Source of the DNA: Motiliproteus sp047633175
GTDB taxonomy: Bacteria; Pseudomonadota; Gammaproteobacteria; Pseudomonadales; Balneatricaceae
Reading direction: 5' to 3'
NCBI GenBank assembly: GCA_047633175.1
Contig: JBLIEQ010000021.1
Location: forward strand, 1 to 64,000
DNA: 64,000 nt
The notes beneath the pieces are model-generated. The model saw only the letters and a program-made list of their open reading frames with translations, was not told the DNA's origin and ran no database searches. Below are positions 49,277 to 58,843 of this stretch, piece after piece. Numbering within the stretch: the first letter of the stretch is position 1; each line of letters starts with the position of its first letter. A program made the position numbers and the translations under genes.

Positions 49277-50116
49277 CATTAGTAGCTGCGCATCGGCAAG
49301 CCGATACTCCACCACGCTGTCCTGCTCCCAGGGAAAGGACAGAAAAAAGGACTGCAGCTGCAGATCGCAGCCATCCGTGACACCCGTGGCGTAGAAACGA
49401 TCACCCAGCACCGGATGACCCAGACTCAGCAGATGTACGCGGATTTGGTGTTTACGTCCGGTCTCCAACCTGACCTCGATCAGGCTGCAGTCACGTGCGA
49501 GATCGACCGCCAGGGTGGTTATGCGACTGCGGGCCGCCTTGCCATCGACCGGCGTATCGATCAGCGCATCATCCAGCTGCAGAGCGCCTTTTACGATGGC
49601 GCGATAATATTTATCCACCTGTCGTGCTTCAAACAGCGCCGACAGACGCTGCGCGGTGCGCTTGTTGTGCGCGAGCAGCACCAAGCCGCGGGTAGCCCGG
49701 TCCAGACGATGGATGATAAAGGCGGGGCGCTCGGGTTCCAGCCGGGTTTCGGCCCAGCGATACAGGGTGGTCTGATCGCCATACTTAGAGCCCTGGCAGA
49801 GCATGCCGCAGGGTTTGTTCCAGACCGAATAATCGCCCATATCCGCGACCAGCTGCGGTTCCAGCAGCGGCTGATTCAGGACCTGGGGATCGTAATACAG
49901 ATGCAGCTCATCACCGCTGTTGAGCAACCGGGAGGCGCGTCTGAGCCGCTGGGTCGCGCCCTGCCGGCTGAGCCAGACCGCACCCTTCTGCATCACCGCC
50001 TTGAGTTCGGCGCGCGACAGCTCGGGCGCCTTTGTGGCACAGCATTGTGCCAGCCAGTCGATCGCCTTGCGACCGGGTGCGTCGATGGGGATATGTTGTT
50101 CAAATTTTGGGGTCAT
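49274..50116 (-). CDS. RluA-family RNA pseudouridine synthase
   Basis: 280 aa. Catalytic motif HRLDRATRGLVLLA with the essential Asp (about residue 140), followed by KYYRAIVKG and GRKHQIRVHLLSLGHPVLGDRFY. Converts uridine to pseudouridine in rRNA or tRNA; which site cannot be told. N-terminal region (IDWLAQCC) is not a clear S4 domain. The last codon and stop lie at the edge of the dispersed repeat. Upstream of this gene is another diverged repeat (50140-50240). Confidence 0.9.
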   Translation of the reverse strand: MTPKFEQHIPIDAPGRKAIDWLAQCCATKAPELSRAELKAVMQKGAVWLSRQGATQRLRRASRLLNSGDELHLYYDPQVLNQPLLEPQLVADMGDYSVWNKPCGMLCQGSKYGDQTTLYRWAETRLEPERPAFIIHRLDRATRGLVLLAHNKRTAQRLSALFEARQVDKYYRAIVKGALQLDDALIDTPVDGKAARSRITTLAVDLARDCSLIEVRLETGRKHQIRVHLLSLGHPVLGDRFYATGVTDGCDLQLQSFFLSFPWEQDSVVEYRLADAQLLM

Positions 50117-50245
50117 AAGAGTTCATCGCTGTTGGCATAAATACGACCCACAGGGATGTGGGAAGTGCAGCTGTTGCAGAAGCTTTCAACTGCCGATCCA
50201 CAGGGTGCTGTGTTTCTTTTATGGGTCGGCGCTCCTGCGCACATA

Positions 50246-50270
50246 AAAAAACGGGCCGAAGCCCGTTTTT
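50246..50270. terminator. pnp terminator
   Basis: AAAAACGGGC, CGAA loop, GCCCGTTTTT, 23 bases beyond the pnp stop; symmetric, so usable from both sides. Confidence 0.9.
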
Positions 50271-50292
50271 AGTTTACGCTACAAAGCCGTGA

Positions 50293-52398
50293 TTACTCAT
50301 CAACGCCTTCGTCGGCACGCAGGTCTTTCATGCTGAGCTTGATGCGACCGCGGGGATCGACTTCCAGGACCTTAACCTTAACCATCTGTCCTTCTTTTAA
50401 GAAGTCAGTCACCTTCTCGACGCGCTCTGCAGCGATCTGAGAGATGTGTACCAGGCCATCTTTGCCCGGCAAGATATTGATAAAGGCACCAAAGTCGACG
50501 ATGCGCTCGACCTTACCTTCGTAGATACGACCCACTTCCGCTTCGGCGGTGATCGCCAGTACGGTATCGATCGCAGCCTGGGCTGCGGCCTTGTCGGCGG
50601 CGAAGATCTTGATAGTGCCGTCATCTTCGATATCGATAGAGGCGCCAGTCGCTTCGGTGATGCCACGGATGGTCGCGCCACCCTTGCCGATCACGTCACG
50701 GATCTTGTCGGGGTTGATCTTCAACTGGGTCATGGCCGGGGCGTTGTCGTTCAGCTCCGGACGTGCATAGCCGATCACCTTAGCCATCTCGCGCAGGATA
50801 TGCTGACGTGCCTGCAGCGCCTGCTCCAGTGCCTTATCCATGATCTCTTCGGTGATGCCCTGAATCTTGATATCCATCTGCAGTGCAGTGATACCGTTCT
50901 CGGAGCCTGCGACCTTAAAGTCCATGTCGCCCAGATGATCTTCATCACCGAGGATGTCGGTCAGGATAGCGAACTTGTCGCCTTCCTTAACTAGACCCAT
51001 GGCGATACCGGCCACCGGACGCTTAACCGGAACACCGGCATCCATCAGTGCCAAGGAAGCACCACAGACCGATGCCATAGAGCTGGAACCGTTGGATTCG
51101 GTGATCTCGGAAACGACACGGATGGTATAGGGGAACTCTTCCTGTGAGGGCATCATCGCCTGGATACCACGACGCGCCAGGCGTCCGTGTCCGATCTCAC
51201 GACGACCCGTACCCATCATGCGGGTACATTCACCCACCGAGTAGCCGGGGAAGTTGTAGTGAAACAGGAAGGGGTCTTTACGCTCGCCTTCCAGGGCATC
51301 GATGATCTGCTGATCACGGCTGGTACCCAGAGTCGCAACAACCAACGCCTGAGTCTCACCACGGGTGAAGAGTGCAGAACCGTGGGACTTGCCCAGCACG
51401 CCGACTTCGACTTCGATCGGACGCACGGTCTTGGTATCACGGCCATCGATACGCGGCTCGCCATTAACAACACGGCTACGAACGATATGTTTCTCGACGG
51501 CGGCAAACAGTTGGCCAACGTCGCCGGCATCAACGCCTGAGGCGTCAGTCGCCAGAGTTGCGATCGCGTTGGCTTTGATCTCACCCAGACGGCCATAACG
51601 GGCCATCTTGTCGCTGATCTGGTAAGCGTCGGTGATGGCTCCACCAAACTCGGTGCTGATCTGCTCTTTAAGCGCGGTATTAACGGCTTCAGGCTTCCAG
51701 TCCCACGAAGGCTTGGCGTTTTCAGCCGCGAATTCTGCGATCGAAGAGACGACAACCTGCATCTCGTCATGGGCATAGAGTACTGCACCCAGCATCTCGT
51801 CTTCGGAGAGTTCTTGTGCTTCGGATTCAACCATCAGCACGGCGTCTTTAGTACCGGCAACGACCATGTCCAGCAGTGAGCTGCTCATAGCTTCGAAGGA
51901 GGGGTTAAGGATATAACCGTTCTCAGCGTCGAAACCGACGCGCGCACAACCGATAGGACCGCTGAACGGCAGGCCGGAGATCGCCAGTGCCGCAGAGGTA
52001 CCGATCATGGCGGCAACATCAGGACAGTTTTTCTTGTCTGCAGAGACGACGGTACAGACAACCTGTACTTCGTTCATAAATCCCTTAGGGAACAGCGGAC
52101 GGATAGGACGGTCGATCAGGCGCGAGGTCAGAGTCTCAAACTCGCTGGGGCGTGCTTCACGCTTGAAGAAGCCACCGGGTATCTTACCGACCGAGTAGGT
52201 CTTCTGCTGGTAATGAACCGACAGGGGAAAGAAAGCCTGATCGGCACGGGCTTTCTTGTTGCCCACGACAGTACAGAGGACCTGATTCTCGCCCATGGTA
52301 ATTAATACGGCGCCTGATGCCTGACGAGCAACGCGGCCGGTTTCCAGGGTGACCTGCTGGTCGCCATACTGGAAAGTCTTAGTCTTCGGATTCAACAC
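50293..52398 (-). CDS. pnp: Polyribonucleotide nucleotidyltransferase (PNPase)
   Basis: 701 aa, phosphorolytic 3'-5' exoribonuclease, trimeric, part of the RNA degradosome. Two RNase PH domains (GKIPGGFFKREARPSEFETLTSRLIDRPIRPLFP; SYSVGECTRMMGTGRREIGHGRLARRG, each in pieces), KH domain around IGKGGATIRGITEATGASIDIEDDG, and C-terminal S1 domain VGRIYEGKVERIVDFGAFINILPGKDGLVHISQI. Normal length. Placed after rpsO as in most gammaproteobacteria, though a MITE-like insert separates them. Confidence 0.98.
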   Translation of the reverse strand: MLNPKTKTFQYGDQQVTLETGRVARQASGAVLITMGENQVLCTVVGNKKARADQAFFPLSVHYQQKTYSVGKIPGGFFKREARPSEFETLTSRLIDRPIRPLFPKGFMNEVQVVCTVVSADKKNCPDVAAMIGTSAALAISGLPFSGPIGCARVGFDAENGYILNPSFEAMSSSLLDMVVAGTKDAVLMVESEAQELSEDEMLGAVLYAHDEMQVVVSSIAEFAAENAKPSWDWKPEAVNTALKEQISTEFGGAITDAYQISDKMARYGRLGEIKANAIATLATDASGVDAGDVGQLFAAVEKHIVRSRVVNGEPRIDGRDTKTVRPIEVEVGVLGKSHGSALFTRGETQALVVATLGTSRDQQIIDALEGERKDPFLFHYNFPGYSVGECTRMMGTGRREIGHGRLARRGIQAMMPSQEEFPYTIRVVSEITESNGSSSMASVCGASLALMDAGVPVKRPVAGIAMGLVKEGDKFAILTDILGDEDHLGDMDFKVAGSENGITALQMDIKIQGITEEIMDKALEQALQARQHILREMAKVIGYARPELNDNAPAMTQLKINPDKIRDVIGKGGATIRGITEATGASIDIEDDGTIKIFAADKAAAQAAIDTVLAITAEAEVGRIYEGKVERIVDFGAFINILPGKDGLVHISQIAAERVEKVTDFLKEGQMVKVKVLEVDPRGRIKLSMKDLRADEGVDE

Positions 52399-52626
52399 GA
52401 TGAATTCCTCATTTAATTAACATGCTTACAGTACTCACGACCCCATGGCCGACACTCTGTCCCGGGCTTTCGCCCCGCCTGCAAACCGTACTCGAATAAC
52501 AGCTGTCAGCCTCAGCGTTGAGGCGGCAAGATCGACAGTAATTATGAGAGTACGGGCTGATAAACAGACTGCTGAGTACATCTACGACTGCTTCTATTGG
52601 CAGTATTCCAACACAACAACGACTTA

Positions 52627-52789
52627 GCAGCCTGTCGGACTTAACACTGATCTACTGCGGAAAAGCCGACTTTGGTTATTTTTCGAACTCTTTATCGTTG
52701 AATAGAACCACTATTCGCCTCAAAAGAGTTCAAAAACTACCTCAAATCGGTCTTTCCCTCGCTACGACCGGTCAAGCCCGACAGGCTGC
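52627..52789. repeat. MITE-like fold-back element between pnp and rpsO
   Basis: The ends GCAGCCTGTCGGACTT and AAGCCCGACAGGCTGC form an 18-bp near-perfect terminal inverted repeat of a 163-bp unit. Inside, GAACTCTTT/AAAGAGTTC and GAATAG/CTATTC also pair, so the entire element can fold into one long hairpin. No coding frame, no clear target duplication. The rest of 52399-52899 has a GCCTCAGCG-type hairpin (52511-52527), perhaps in the pnp leader. Confidence 0.72.
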
Positions 52790-52811
52790 GAGATCGAGTC
52801 TCTTAAACCAA

Positions 52812-52840
52812 TAAAGGCCCTGACCAGGGGTCAGGGCCTT
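52812..52840 (-). terminator. rpsO terminator
   Basis: AAGGCCCTGACC with complement and a 3-base loop, then TTTATT on the minus strand, about 60 bases past rpsO. Confidence 0.85.
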
Positions 52841-52899
52841 GGAGGCATTGTCTATCTCTTAAAATAAAGAGTGAGTCAGCCCCCTATGCGGAACTGTGC

Positions 52900-53166
52900 T
52901 TAGCGGCGCAGACCCAGACGACCGATCAGAGTCGTGTAACGATCAACGCTCTTACCTTTGAGGTAGTCCAGCAACTTACGACGCTGGTTTACCATGCGGA
53001 TCAGACCACGACGTGAATGGTGATCCTTCTTGTTGGCCTTGAAGTGAGACTGCAGACCCAGGATGTTTGCGGTCAGCAGGGCAACCTGAACTTCAGGAGA
53101 ACCGGTATCGCCTTCTTTGATCTGGTAATCAGCAAGGATGGCGGCTTTTTCTTCAGTTAACAGCAT
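52900..53166 (-). CDS. rpsO: 30S ribosomal protein S15
   Basis: 88 aa, the normal size. Motifs EGDTGSPEVQVALLTANILGLQSHFK, KKDHHSRRGLIRMVNQRRKLLDYLK and the end RYTTLIGRLGLRR are all typical. S15 binds 16S rRNA early in 30S assembly and in E. coli represses its own translation through a leader pseudoknot. Placed between truB and pnp as usual. Confidence 0.99.
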   Translation of the reverse strand: MLLTEEKAAILADYQIKEGDTGSPEVQVALLTANILGLQSHFKANKKDHHSRRGLIRMVNQRRKLLDYLKGKSVDRYTTLIGRLGLRR

Positions 53167-53276
53167 GATATAGCTCCATTTCTACTTTGCACACGCGCTG
53201 CTTGAGCGACGCGCGGTATTCAACAAACGTACGTACCGTGCAGAGTTACAGTACGACGCGACTTAGACGACCCAGG

Positions 53277-54245
53277 CTAATCCTGAGCCGTCTGTATCAG
53301 ACGCAGGGGCTTTAAGACCCCCAGTTCTGAAATCTGTCCCAGACCGAGAAACCGTTGCGGGTCTCCGTCCTGGGTAAAAATAAGGACCTGCTCCAGCGCT
53401 GGCTGATCACAGCTGATCTGCTGGCCATGGCCAATTTTTCGCTGCTGTTCGGCATCGATCTCTATGCGCGGCAGATGCTCGACCGCGGTCCAGGTCGGCA
53501 ATAATAACGCATCGAGTGCCTTCAGGTCGCACTGTTTTGCGGCTTCGGTGACCTTTTCATCGGCAGCCACTCCGGCAACCGCCTCGATCTGCGCAAGGGT
53601 CTGCATCATCGGGGCTTTATAGGGACCGGCATCTAGCCGCCGCAGCACCTTTACATGGGCGCCACAGCCAAGCATCAATCCGAGATCTTCGACGATTGAG
53701 CGGATATAGGTGCCTTTGGAGCAGTGCACCTCGAGATCGATCTCATCACCCCGAAACGCCAGTAAACTGATGGCGTAGATGGTAACTCGGCGGCTTTTGA
53801 CCTCGACCTTGATACCCTGACGCGCCAACTTATACAGCGGCTGGCCATTGTGCTTGAGCGCCGAGAACATCGACGGCACCTGCTCGATCTCGCCACTGAA
53901 ATGCGCGACCAGCAGCGCCTCGATCTGGGCGCTGCTGTACTCACCGACTGGCAACGTCTCGATCACCTGACCGTCGGCATCACTGGAATCGGTACGGACT
54001 CCGAGTTTGGCCGTGGTCAGATAGCGCTTATCCGCCTCAAGCAGAAATTGAGAAAATTTGGTGGCCTCACCCAGGCAGATCGGCAGCATACCGGTTGCTA
54101 AAGGGTCCAGCGATCCGGTATGGCCGGCCTTGGCGGCACCATAGATAAACTTGAGCCGCTGCAGCACGTAATTGGAGGTGACGCCTGCTGGTTTATCCAG
54201 CAGCACCAACCCATCAACGGCGCGCCCTTTACGCTGTCGAGCCAA
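53277..54245 (-). CDS. truB: tRNA pseudouridine-55 synthase TruB
   Basis: 322 aa. GLVLLDKPAGVTSNYVLQRLK, then the catalytic Asp in AGHTGSLDPLATGMLPICLGEATKFSQF, and GTYIRSIVEDLGLMLGCGAHV. C-terminal PUA-like domain (PALEQVLIFTQDGDPQRFLGLGQIS). Makes the universal psi55 in the tRNA T-loop. Starts five bases downstream of the rbfA stop. Confidence 0.97.
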   Translation of the reverse strand: MARQRKGRAVDGLVLLDKPAGVTSNYVLQRLKFIYGAAKAGHTGSLDPLATGMLPICLGEATKFSQFLLEADKRYLTTAKLGVRTDSSDADGQVIETLPVGEYSSAQIEALLVAHFSGEIEQVPSMFSALKHNGQPLYKLARQGIKVEVKSRRVTIYAISLLAFRGDEIDLEVHCSKGTYIRSIVEDLGLMLGCGAHVKVLRRLDAGPYKAPMMQTLAQIEAVAGVAADEKVTEAAKQCDLKALDALLLPTWTAVEHLPRIEIDAEQQRKIGHGQQISCDQPALEQVLIFTQDGDPQRFLGLGQISELGVLKPLRLIQTAQD

Positions 54246-54250
54246 GCCTG

Positions 54251-54772
54251 TCAGACCTCGCCATCGCGAGGCTTGGCAGCATCAGCATCAGCATCAGCAT
54301 CAGTGCTATCAACAGCCGCATCGGTAGCAGCGTCATCGACAGCAGAGTCATCGACAGCAGAGTCATCGACAGCCGCATCATCGTCACCGCGCTCACTCTG
54401 ACGCACAGTATCCTGAGACACCGCCTGTTCGATTAACGAGGCCATATAGTTGCCGCGCACCACCGAACTGTCGTAATGAAAGCGCAGTTGCGGTACCGCA
54501 CGAAACTTGATCAGCTGCGCAATGCGTCCACGTAAAAAGCCTGCGGCGCGGTTAAGAATCTTAACCGACATCTCGGCCTGCGCCTGAACCTCTTCGTAAC
54601 TCCCCATCACCGTGATATAGACATCGGCATAAGAGAGGTCCTTGGAGACCTTGGCATCATTCACGGTCACTAGCCCTACACGCGGGTCTTTGACCTCTTT
54701 CTGGATCAGCTGCGCCAGCTCTCGCTGGAGCTGCTCGGCGATCCGCTGGGCTCGACTAAATTCTCTGGGCAT
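54251..54772 (-). CDS. rbfA: Ribosome-binding factor A with repetitive acidic tail
   Basis: 173 aa. The first 120 residues are normal RbfA (REFSRAQRIAEQLQRELAQLIQ, KDPRVGLVTVNDAKVSKDLSYADVYITVMG, FRAVPQLRFHYDSS in pieces), a KH-fold protein for late 16S processing and cold adaptation. Residues 130-173 form an Asp/Ala-rich tail (DDAAVDDSAVDDSAVDDAAT) encoded by tandem repeats of about 15 bp and CATCAG units, which are absent from ordinary RbfA and likely length-variable. Confidence 0.95.
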   Translation of the reverse strand: MPREFSRAQRIAEQLQRELAQLIQKEVKDPRVGLVTVNDAKVSKDLSYADVYITVMGSYEEVQAQAEMSVKILNRAAGFLRGRIAQLIKFRAVPQLRFHYDSSVVRGNYMASLIEQAVSQDTVRQSERGDDDAAVDDSAVDDSAVDDAATDAAVDSTDADADADAAKPRDGEV

Positions 54773-54814
54773 CTAGGTCTCCGCTATCGCGTTAAGGAAA
54801 AACGAGCGCGCATC

Positions 54815-57298
54815 TTAAAGATGACGCGCTATTTCGGTAACTTCGAAGACTTCGATCTGATCACCGACCTTAACGTCGTAGTTCTTCACCCCGATACCGC
54901 ATTCGACGCCGTTACGTACCTCAGGAACGTTATCCTTGAAGCGACGCAGCGAATCCAAATCACCTTCGTGAACGACCACGTTGTTACGCAGTACCCGAAT
55001 CTTCTTGCTACGGTAAACCGTGCCCTCAACCACCATACAACCGGCGACCTGGCCGAACTTGGGTGAACGGAACACTTCACGCACGTTGGCGATACCGAGA
55101 ATCTCTTCCCGAAGTTCCGGTGCTAGCATGCCCGACAGCGCCTGCTTAACATCATCGACAATATCGTAAATGATGCTGTAGTAGCGCAGATCGACGCCTT
55201 CCTTCTCAACCAATGCCCTGGCGGCAACATCCGCACGCACATTAAAGCCGAAGATCACGGCGCTGGATGCGATGGCCAGGTTGACATCGCTCTCGGCAAC
55301 ACCACCTACACCACTGGAGACCACATGAACCTTAACTTCATCGGTACCCAGGTCCATCAACGAACTGGTCAGGGCTTCCAGAGAACCCCTGACATCGGTC
55401 TTAAGCACGATATTAAGGGTAGCGACCTTATTAGCGCCCATGTTCTCGAACAGGTTTTCCAGCTTGGCAGCCTGCTGTCGAGCCAACTTAATCTCTTTGA
55501 ACTTACCCTGACGGAAATTAGCGACTTCACGCGCTTTTTTCTCGTCCGCGACGACGGCGAACTCGTCACCCGCATCGGGGGTACCATCGAGACCGAGGAT
55601 CTCAACAGGGATAGAAGGACCTGCAAACTTGATCGGCTTGCCTGCCTCGTTAAGCATAGCCCTGACCCGACCGTAGGTCTGGCCAGCCAGCACGATATCA
55701 CCCGGACGCAGGGTGCCGTTCTGAACCAGCAGCGTGGAGACTGCTCCACGGCCCTTATCCAGACGGGATTCGACCACTACACCTCTGGCAGGCGCATCCG
55801 GTACGGACTTAAGTTCCAGCATCTCTGACTGCAGCAGTACCGCATCTAGGAGGGCATCAATGCCCTCACCCGACTTGGCAGAGACAGGGACGAAAGGAAC
55901 ATCACCGCCCCACTCTTCAGGAATAACGTCCTTGGCGGCCAACTCGTTCTTGACCCGATCCAGATCTATACCTTCTTTATCGACCTTGTTGATGGCCACG
56001 ACGATAGGCACACCCGCAGCACGTGCGTGCTGGATGGCTTCGATCGTCTGCGGCATCACGCCGTCATCGCCGGCGACAACCAGGATGACGATATCGGTCG
56101 CCTGGGCACCACGGGCACGCATCGCGGTAAACGCGGCGTGACCGGGAGTATCCAGGAAACTGATCATGCCATGACCGGTTTCAACGTGGTAAGCACCTAT
56201 ATGCTGGGTGATACCGCCGGATTCGCCCGCGGTTACCCGGGTCTTACGGATGTGATCCAGCAATGAGGTCTTACCGTGGTCAACATGACCCATGACGGTG
56301 ACGACGGGTGCACGAGGCTCTTCGGCACCTTCATAATCGATATCTTCGAGAATCCGGTCTTCGATGCTGGACTCGTCGGCGACATGGCCCTTATGGCCCA
56401 TCTCTTCGACAATCAGCAGCGCAGTATCCTGATCCAGGATCTGATTAATCGTTGCCGGCGCACCCATCTTGAACATCACTTTGATGATGCCGGCGGCCTT
56501 GATCGACATCAGTCTGGCAAGATCTGCCACGCTGATCGCCTCAGGTACCGGCACATCACGGACTACCGCTGCGGTCGGCCTTTCAAAGCTCTGCTGCAAC
56601 TGCGAGGGTGCTTTCAATTTCTGGCGCTTAGGCGCCTTCAGGCGACCCTCTTTATAGGTAGGATCGAAGCCCTGGCCCCGCTTAACACCGGTACCACGAC
56701 GTGCAGGCCGGGCGTTATCGGGTGCATCTTTACGCTTAGGTGCATCCTTCTTCGCCGCAGGTGCCTCTTTCTTGGTCGGCAGGGACTTGGCCTTGGCCTT
56801 GCTGTCCTGCTCGGAGTTTAACTGAGCTTCTTTAGCGGCCTGAGCGATCTTGTCCTCGGCCTGCTTCTTATCCGCTTCAGCCTGCAACCGAGTCGTTTCG
56901 GCGGCCTGCTTTGCTGCTGCCACTTCCGCTTCAGCGCGCTGACGTGCATCCTCTTCCGCCTTAGTCGCAGCATCTTCTTCCTGCTGCTCATCCGGGGTCA
57001 GGTCTTCACGCTTAACATAGGTACGCTTCTTGCGGACCTCGACGTTGACGGTTTTTCTGCCACCCACTTTTAGGGTGCTGTTGGTTTTACGGCTCAGGGT
57101 AATACGACGCGGTTGAGCGTCATCCTTTTCGTCGCCGTGGCTTCGCTTGAGATGCCCAAGCAGGGCCTGCTTCTCGTCTTCGGTGACAGCGTCACCTTCG
57201 GCGCTATGCCCTAAACCTGCAGCTTTCATTTGCTGTAACAGACGTTCAACGGGAACGTCCACCACGTCGGCAAGCTGTTTTACGTTCAGTTCTGCCAT
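54815..57298 (-). CDS. infB: Translation initiation factor IF-2
   Basis: 827 aa. Short N-terminal IF2_N domain (VKQLADVVDVPVERLLQQMKAAGLG), Lys/Ala/Glu-rich linker (about 90-230), GTPase domain with G1 GHVDHGKTS, G3 DTPGHAAF, G4 NKVDK and G5 SAKSG, then beta-barrels and the C-terminal fMet-tRNA-binding domain. Slightly shorter than E. coli IF2-1. Internal starts (IF2-2/3) not assessed. In the nusA-infB-rbfA-truB operon. Confidence 0.98.
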   Translation of the reverse strand: MAELNVKQLADVVDVPVERLLQQMKAAGLGHSAEGDAVTEDEKQALLGHLKRSHGDEKDDAQPRRITLSRKTNSTLKVGGRKTVNVEVRKKRTYVKREDLTPDEQQEEDAATKAEEDARQRAEAEVAAAKQAAETTRLQAEADKKQAEDKIAQAAKEAQLNSEQDSKAKAKSLPTKKEAPAAKKDAPKRKDAPDNARPARRGTGVKRGQGFDPTYKEGRLKAPKRQKLKAPSQLQQSFERPTAAVVRDVPVPEAISVADLARLMSIKAAGIIKVMFKMGAPATINQILDQDTALLIVEEMGHKGHVADESSIEDRILEDIDYEGAEEPRAPVVTVMGHVDHGKTSLLDHIRKTRVTAGESGGITQHIGAYHVETGHGMISFLDTPGHAAFTAMRARGAQATDIVILVVAGDDGVMPQTIEAIQHARAAGVPIVVAINKVDKEGIDLDRVKNELAAKDVIPEEWGGDVPFVPVSAKSGEGIDALLDAVLLQSEMLELKSVPDAPARGVVVESRLDKGRGAVSTLLVQNGTLRPGDIVLAGQTYGRVRAMLNEAGKPIKFAGPSIPVEILGLDGTPDAGDEFAVVADEKKAREVANFRQGKFKEIKLARQQAAKLENLFENMGANKVATLNIVLKTDVRGSLEALTSSLMDLGTDEVKVHVVSSGVGGVAESDVNLAIASSAVIFGFNVRADVAARALVEKEGVDLRYYSIIYDIVDDVKQALSGMLAPELREEILGIANVREVFRSPKFGQVAGCMVVEGTVYRSKKIRVLRNNVVVHEGDLDSLRRFKDNVPEVRNGVECGIGVKNYDVKVGDQIEVFEVTEIARHL

Positions 57299-57322
57299 TG
57301 ATTTGGTGCTCCGGTTGAATCG

Positions 57323-58816
57323 TTACTCTTGAGTTTCAGCAAACCAGGGGGCGCGCGCAGTCATAATCAACTCGCCGGCCTTTGCCTCAACCATACCTTC
57401 AATATCGATCAGATCATCGATCGACTGCTCTGCCAGATCTTCCATGGTGATAATGCCTTTACTGGCAAGAACAAACGCCAGGTGACGGTCCATTCCTTCC
57501 ATGGTAAGCAGGTCTTCGGCAGGCTCTGCTTCTTCAAGCTTTTCTTCTGATGCGATTGCGATATTCAGCAAGGCATCCTTAGCCCGGGTGCGAAGCTCGT
57601 TAACGATCTCCTCATCCAGACCCTCAATCTCAAGCATCTCCTCCAGCGGGACATAGGCCACCTCTTCAAGCGAGGCGAAACCTTCCTGTACCAGCATCTG
57701 CGCGAACTCTTCGTCGATATCCAGGTGTTCGGAGAAGATCTCGGTGATACCACTGGACTCCTCCTCCTGCTTGGCGACCGCTTGCTCTGCAGACATGACA
57801 TTCAGCGTCCAACCGGTCAACAGACTGGCCAGACGTACGTTTTGACCACCACGACCGATCGCCATGGCAAGGTTTTCCTGAGCAACGGCAACGTCCATCG
57901 AATGGGCATCTTCGTCGACCACGATCGAGGCCACTTCGGCCGGCGCCATCGCATTAATAACCAACTGCGCGGGATTATCATCCCAGAGGATAATGTCGAC
58001 GCGCTCACCATCGAGCTCGCCAGACACAGCCTGAACCCTGGAACCACGCATGCCCACACAGGCACCGATCGGATCGATGCGACCGTCGTTGGTCTTGACC
58101 GCAATCTTGGCGCGCGATCCAGGATCACGCGCACTGCCGCGAATCTCGATAACCTGTTCGGAAACCTCGGGCACTTCGATCTTAAACAGTTCGATCAGCA
58201 TCTCAGGGCAGGTCCGACTCAGGAACAGCTGCGGTCCGCGGGCTTCACTGCGCACATCCTGAAGGATGGCGCGCATCCGGTCACCCATGCGGAAGGTCTC
58301 ACGACCGATCAACTGATCACGGTTCAACAACGCCTCGGCGTTGTTACCCAGATCAACGATCACGCTGTCGCGAGTCACCTTCTTAACCGTGCCGCTCACC
58401 AGCTCTCCGACACGCTTGAGGTATTCGTCAACAATCTTCGCACGCTCAGCTTCACGAACTTTCTGGACGATAACCTGCTTGGCGGTCTGAGCTGCGATCC
58501 GTCCGAAGACGATGGATTCGACCTGCTCCTCATGGACATCTCCGGCGACTAAGGCAGGATCCTTCTCATGGGCTTCTTCAAGCGTCAACTCAGTACCCAG
58601 CAGAGCCATATGATCATCAGCAACGACCTGCCAGGTACGGAACGTCTCGTAACCACCCGTAGTCCGATCAATAACGACCCGAATATCTGCATCTTCGTCG
58701 TAGCGTTTTTTGGTTGCGGTTGCCAGCGCTAACTCTATCGCTTCGAAAATGACGCCTTTAGGCACATCTTTTTCGTTGGATACCGCTTCAACAACCAGAA
58801 GAATCTCTTTATTCAT
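57323..58816 (-). CDS. nusA: Transcription termination/antitermination factor NusA
   Basis: 497 aa. N-terminal RNAP-binding domain (MNKEILLVVEAVSNEKDVPKG), S1 domain (VNEYLKRVGELVSGTVKKV-like region), KH1/KH2 (DPIGACVGMRGSRVQAVSGELDGERVDII, NLAMAIGRGGQNVRLASLLTGW), and two acidic C-terminal repeats (about 370-490), as in E. coli. Modulates pausing and termination. 24 bp before infB; 27 bp after rimP. Confidence 0.98.
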   Translation of the reverse strand: MNKEILLVVEAVSNEKDVPKGVIFEAIELALATATKKRYDEDADIRVVIDRTTGGYETFRTWQVVADDHMALLGTELTLEEAHEKDPALVAGDVHEEQVESIVFGRIAAQTAKQVIVQKVREAERAKIVDEYLKRVGELVSGTVKKVTRDSVIVDLGNNAEALLNRDQLIGRETFRMGDRMRAILQDVRSEARGPQLFLSRTCPEMLIELFKIEVPEVSEQVIEIRGSARDPGSRAKIAVKTNDGRIDPIGACVGMRGSRVQAVSGELDGERVDIILWDDNPAQLVINAMAPAEVASIVVDEDAHSMDVAVAQENLAMAIGRGGQNVRLASLLTGWTLNVMSAEQAVAKQEEESSGITEIFSEHLDIDEEFAQMLVQEGFASLEEVAYVPLEEMLEIEGLDEEIVNELRTRAKDALLNIAIASEEKLEEAEPAEDLLTMEGMDRHLAFVLASKGIITMEDLAEQSIDDLIDIEGMVEAKAGELIMTARAPWFAETQE

Positions 58817-58843
58817 TCCACCGCCTCACTTAACGCCGGTTAT

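Noticed and set aside
52445..52627. 60-codon frame upstream of pnp
   Set aside because: No ribosome site, no similarity, lies in the leader region and runs up to the MITE-like unit.
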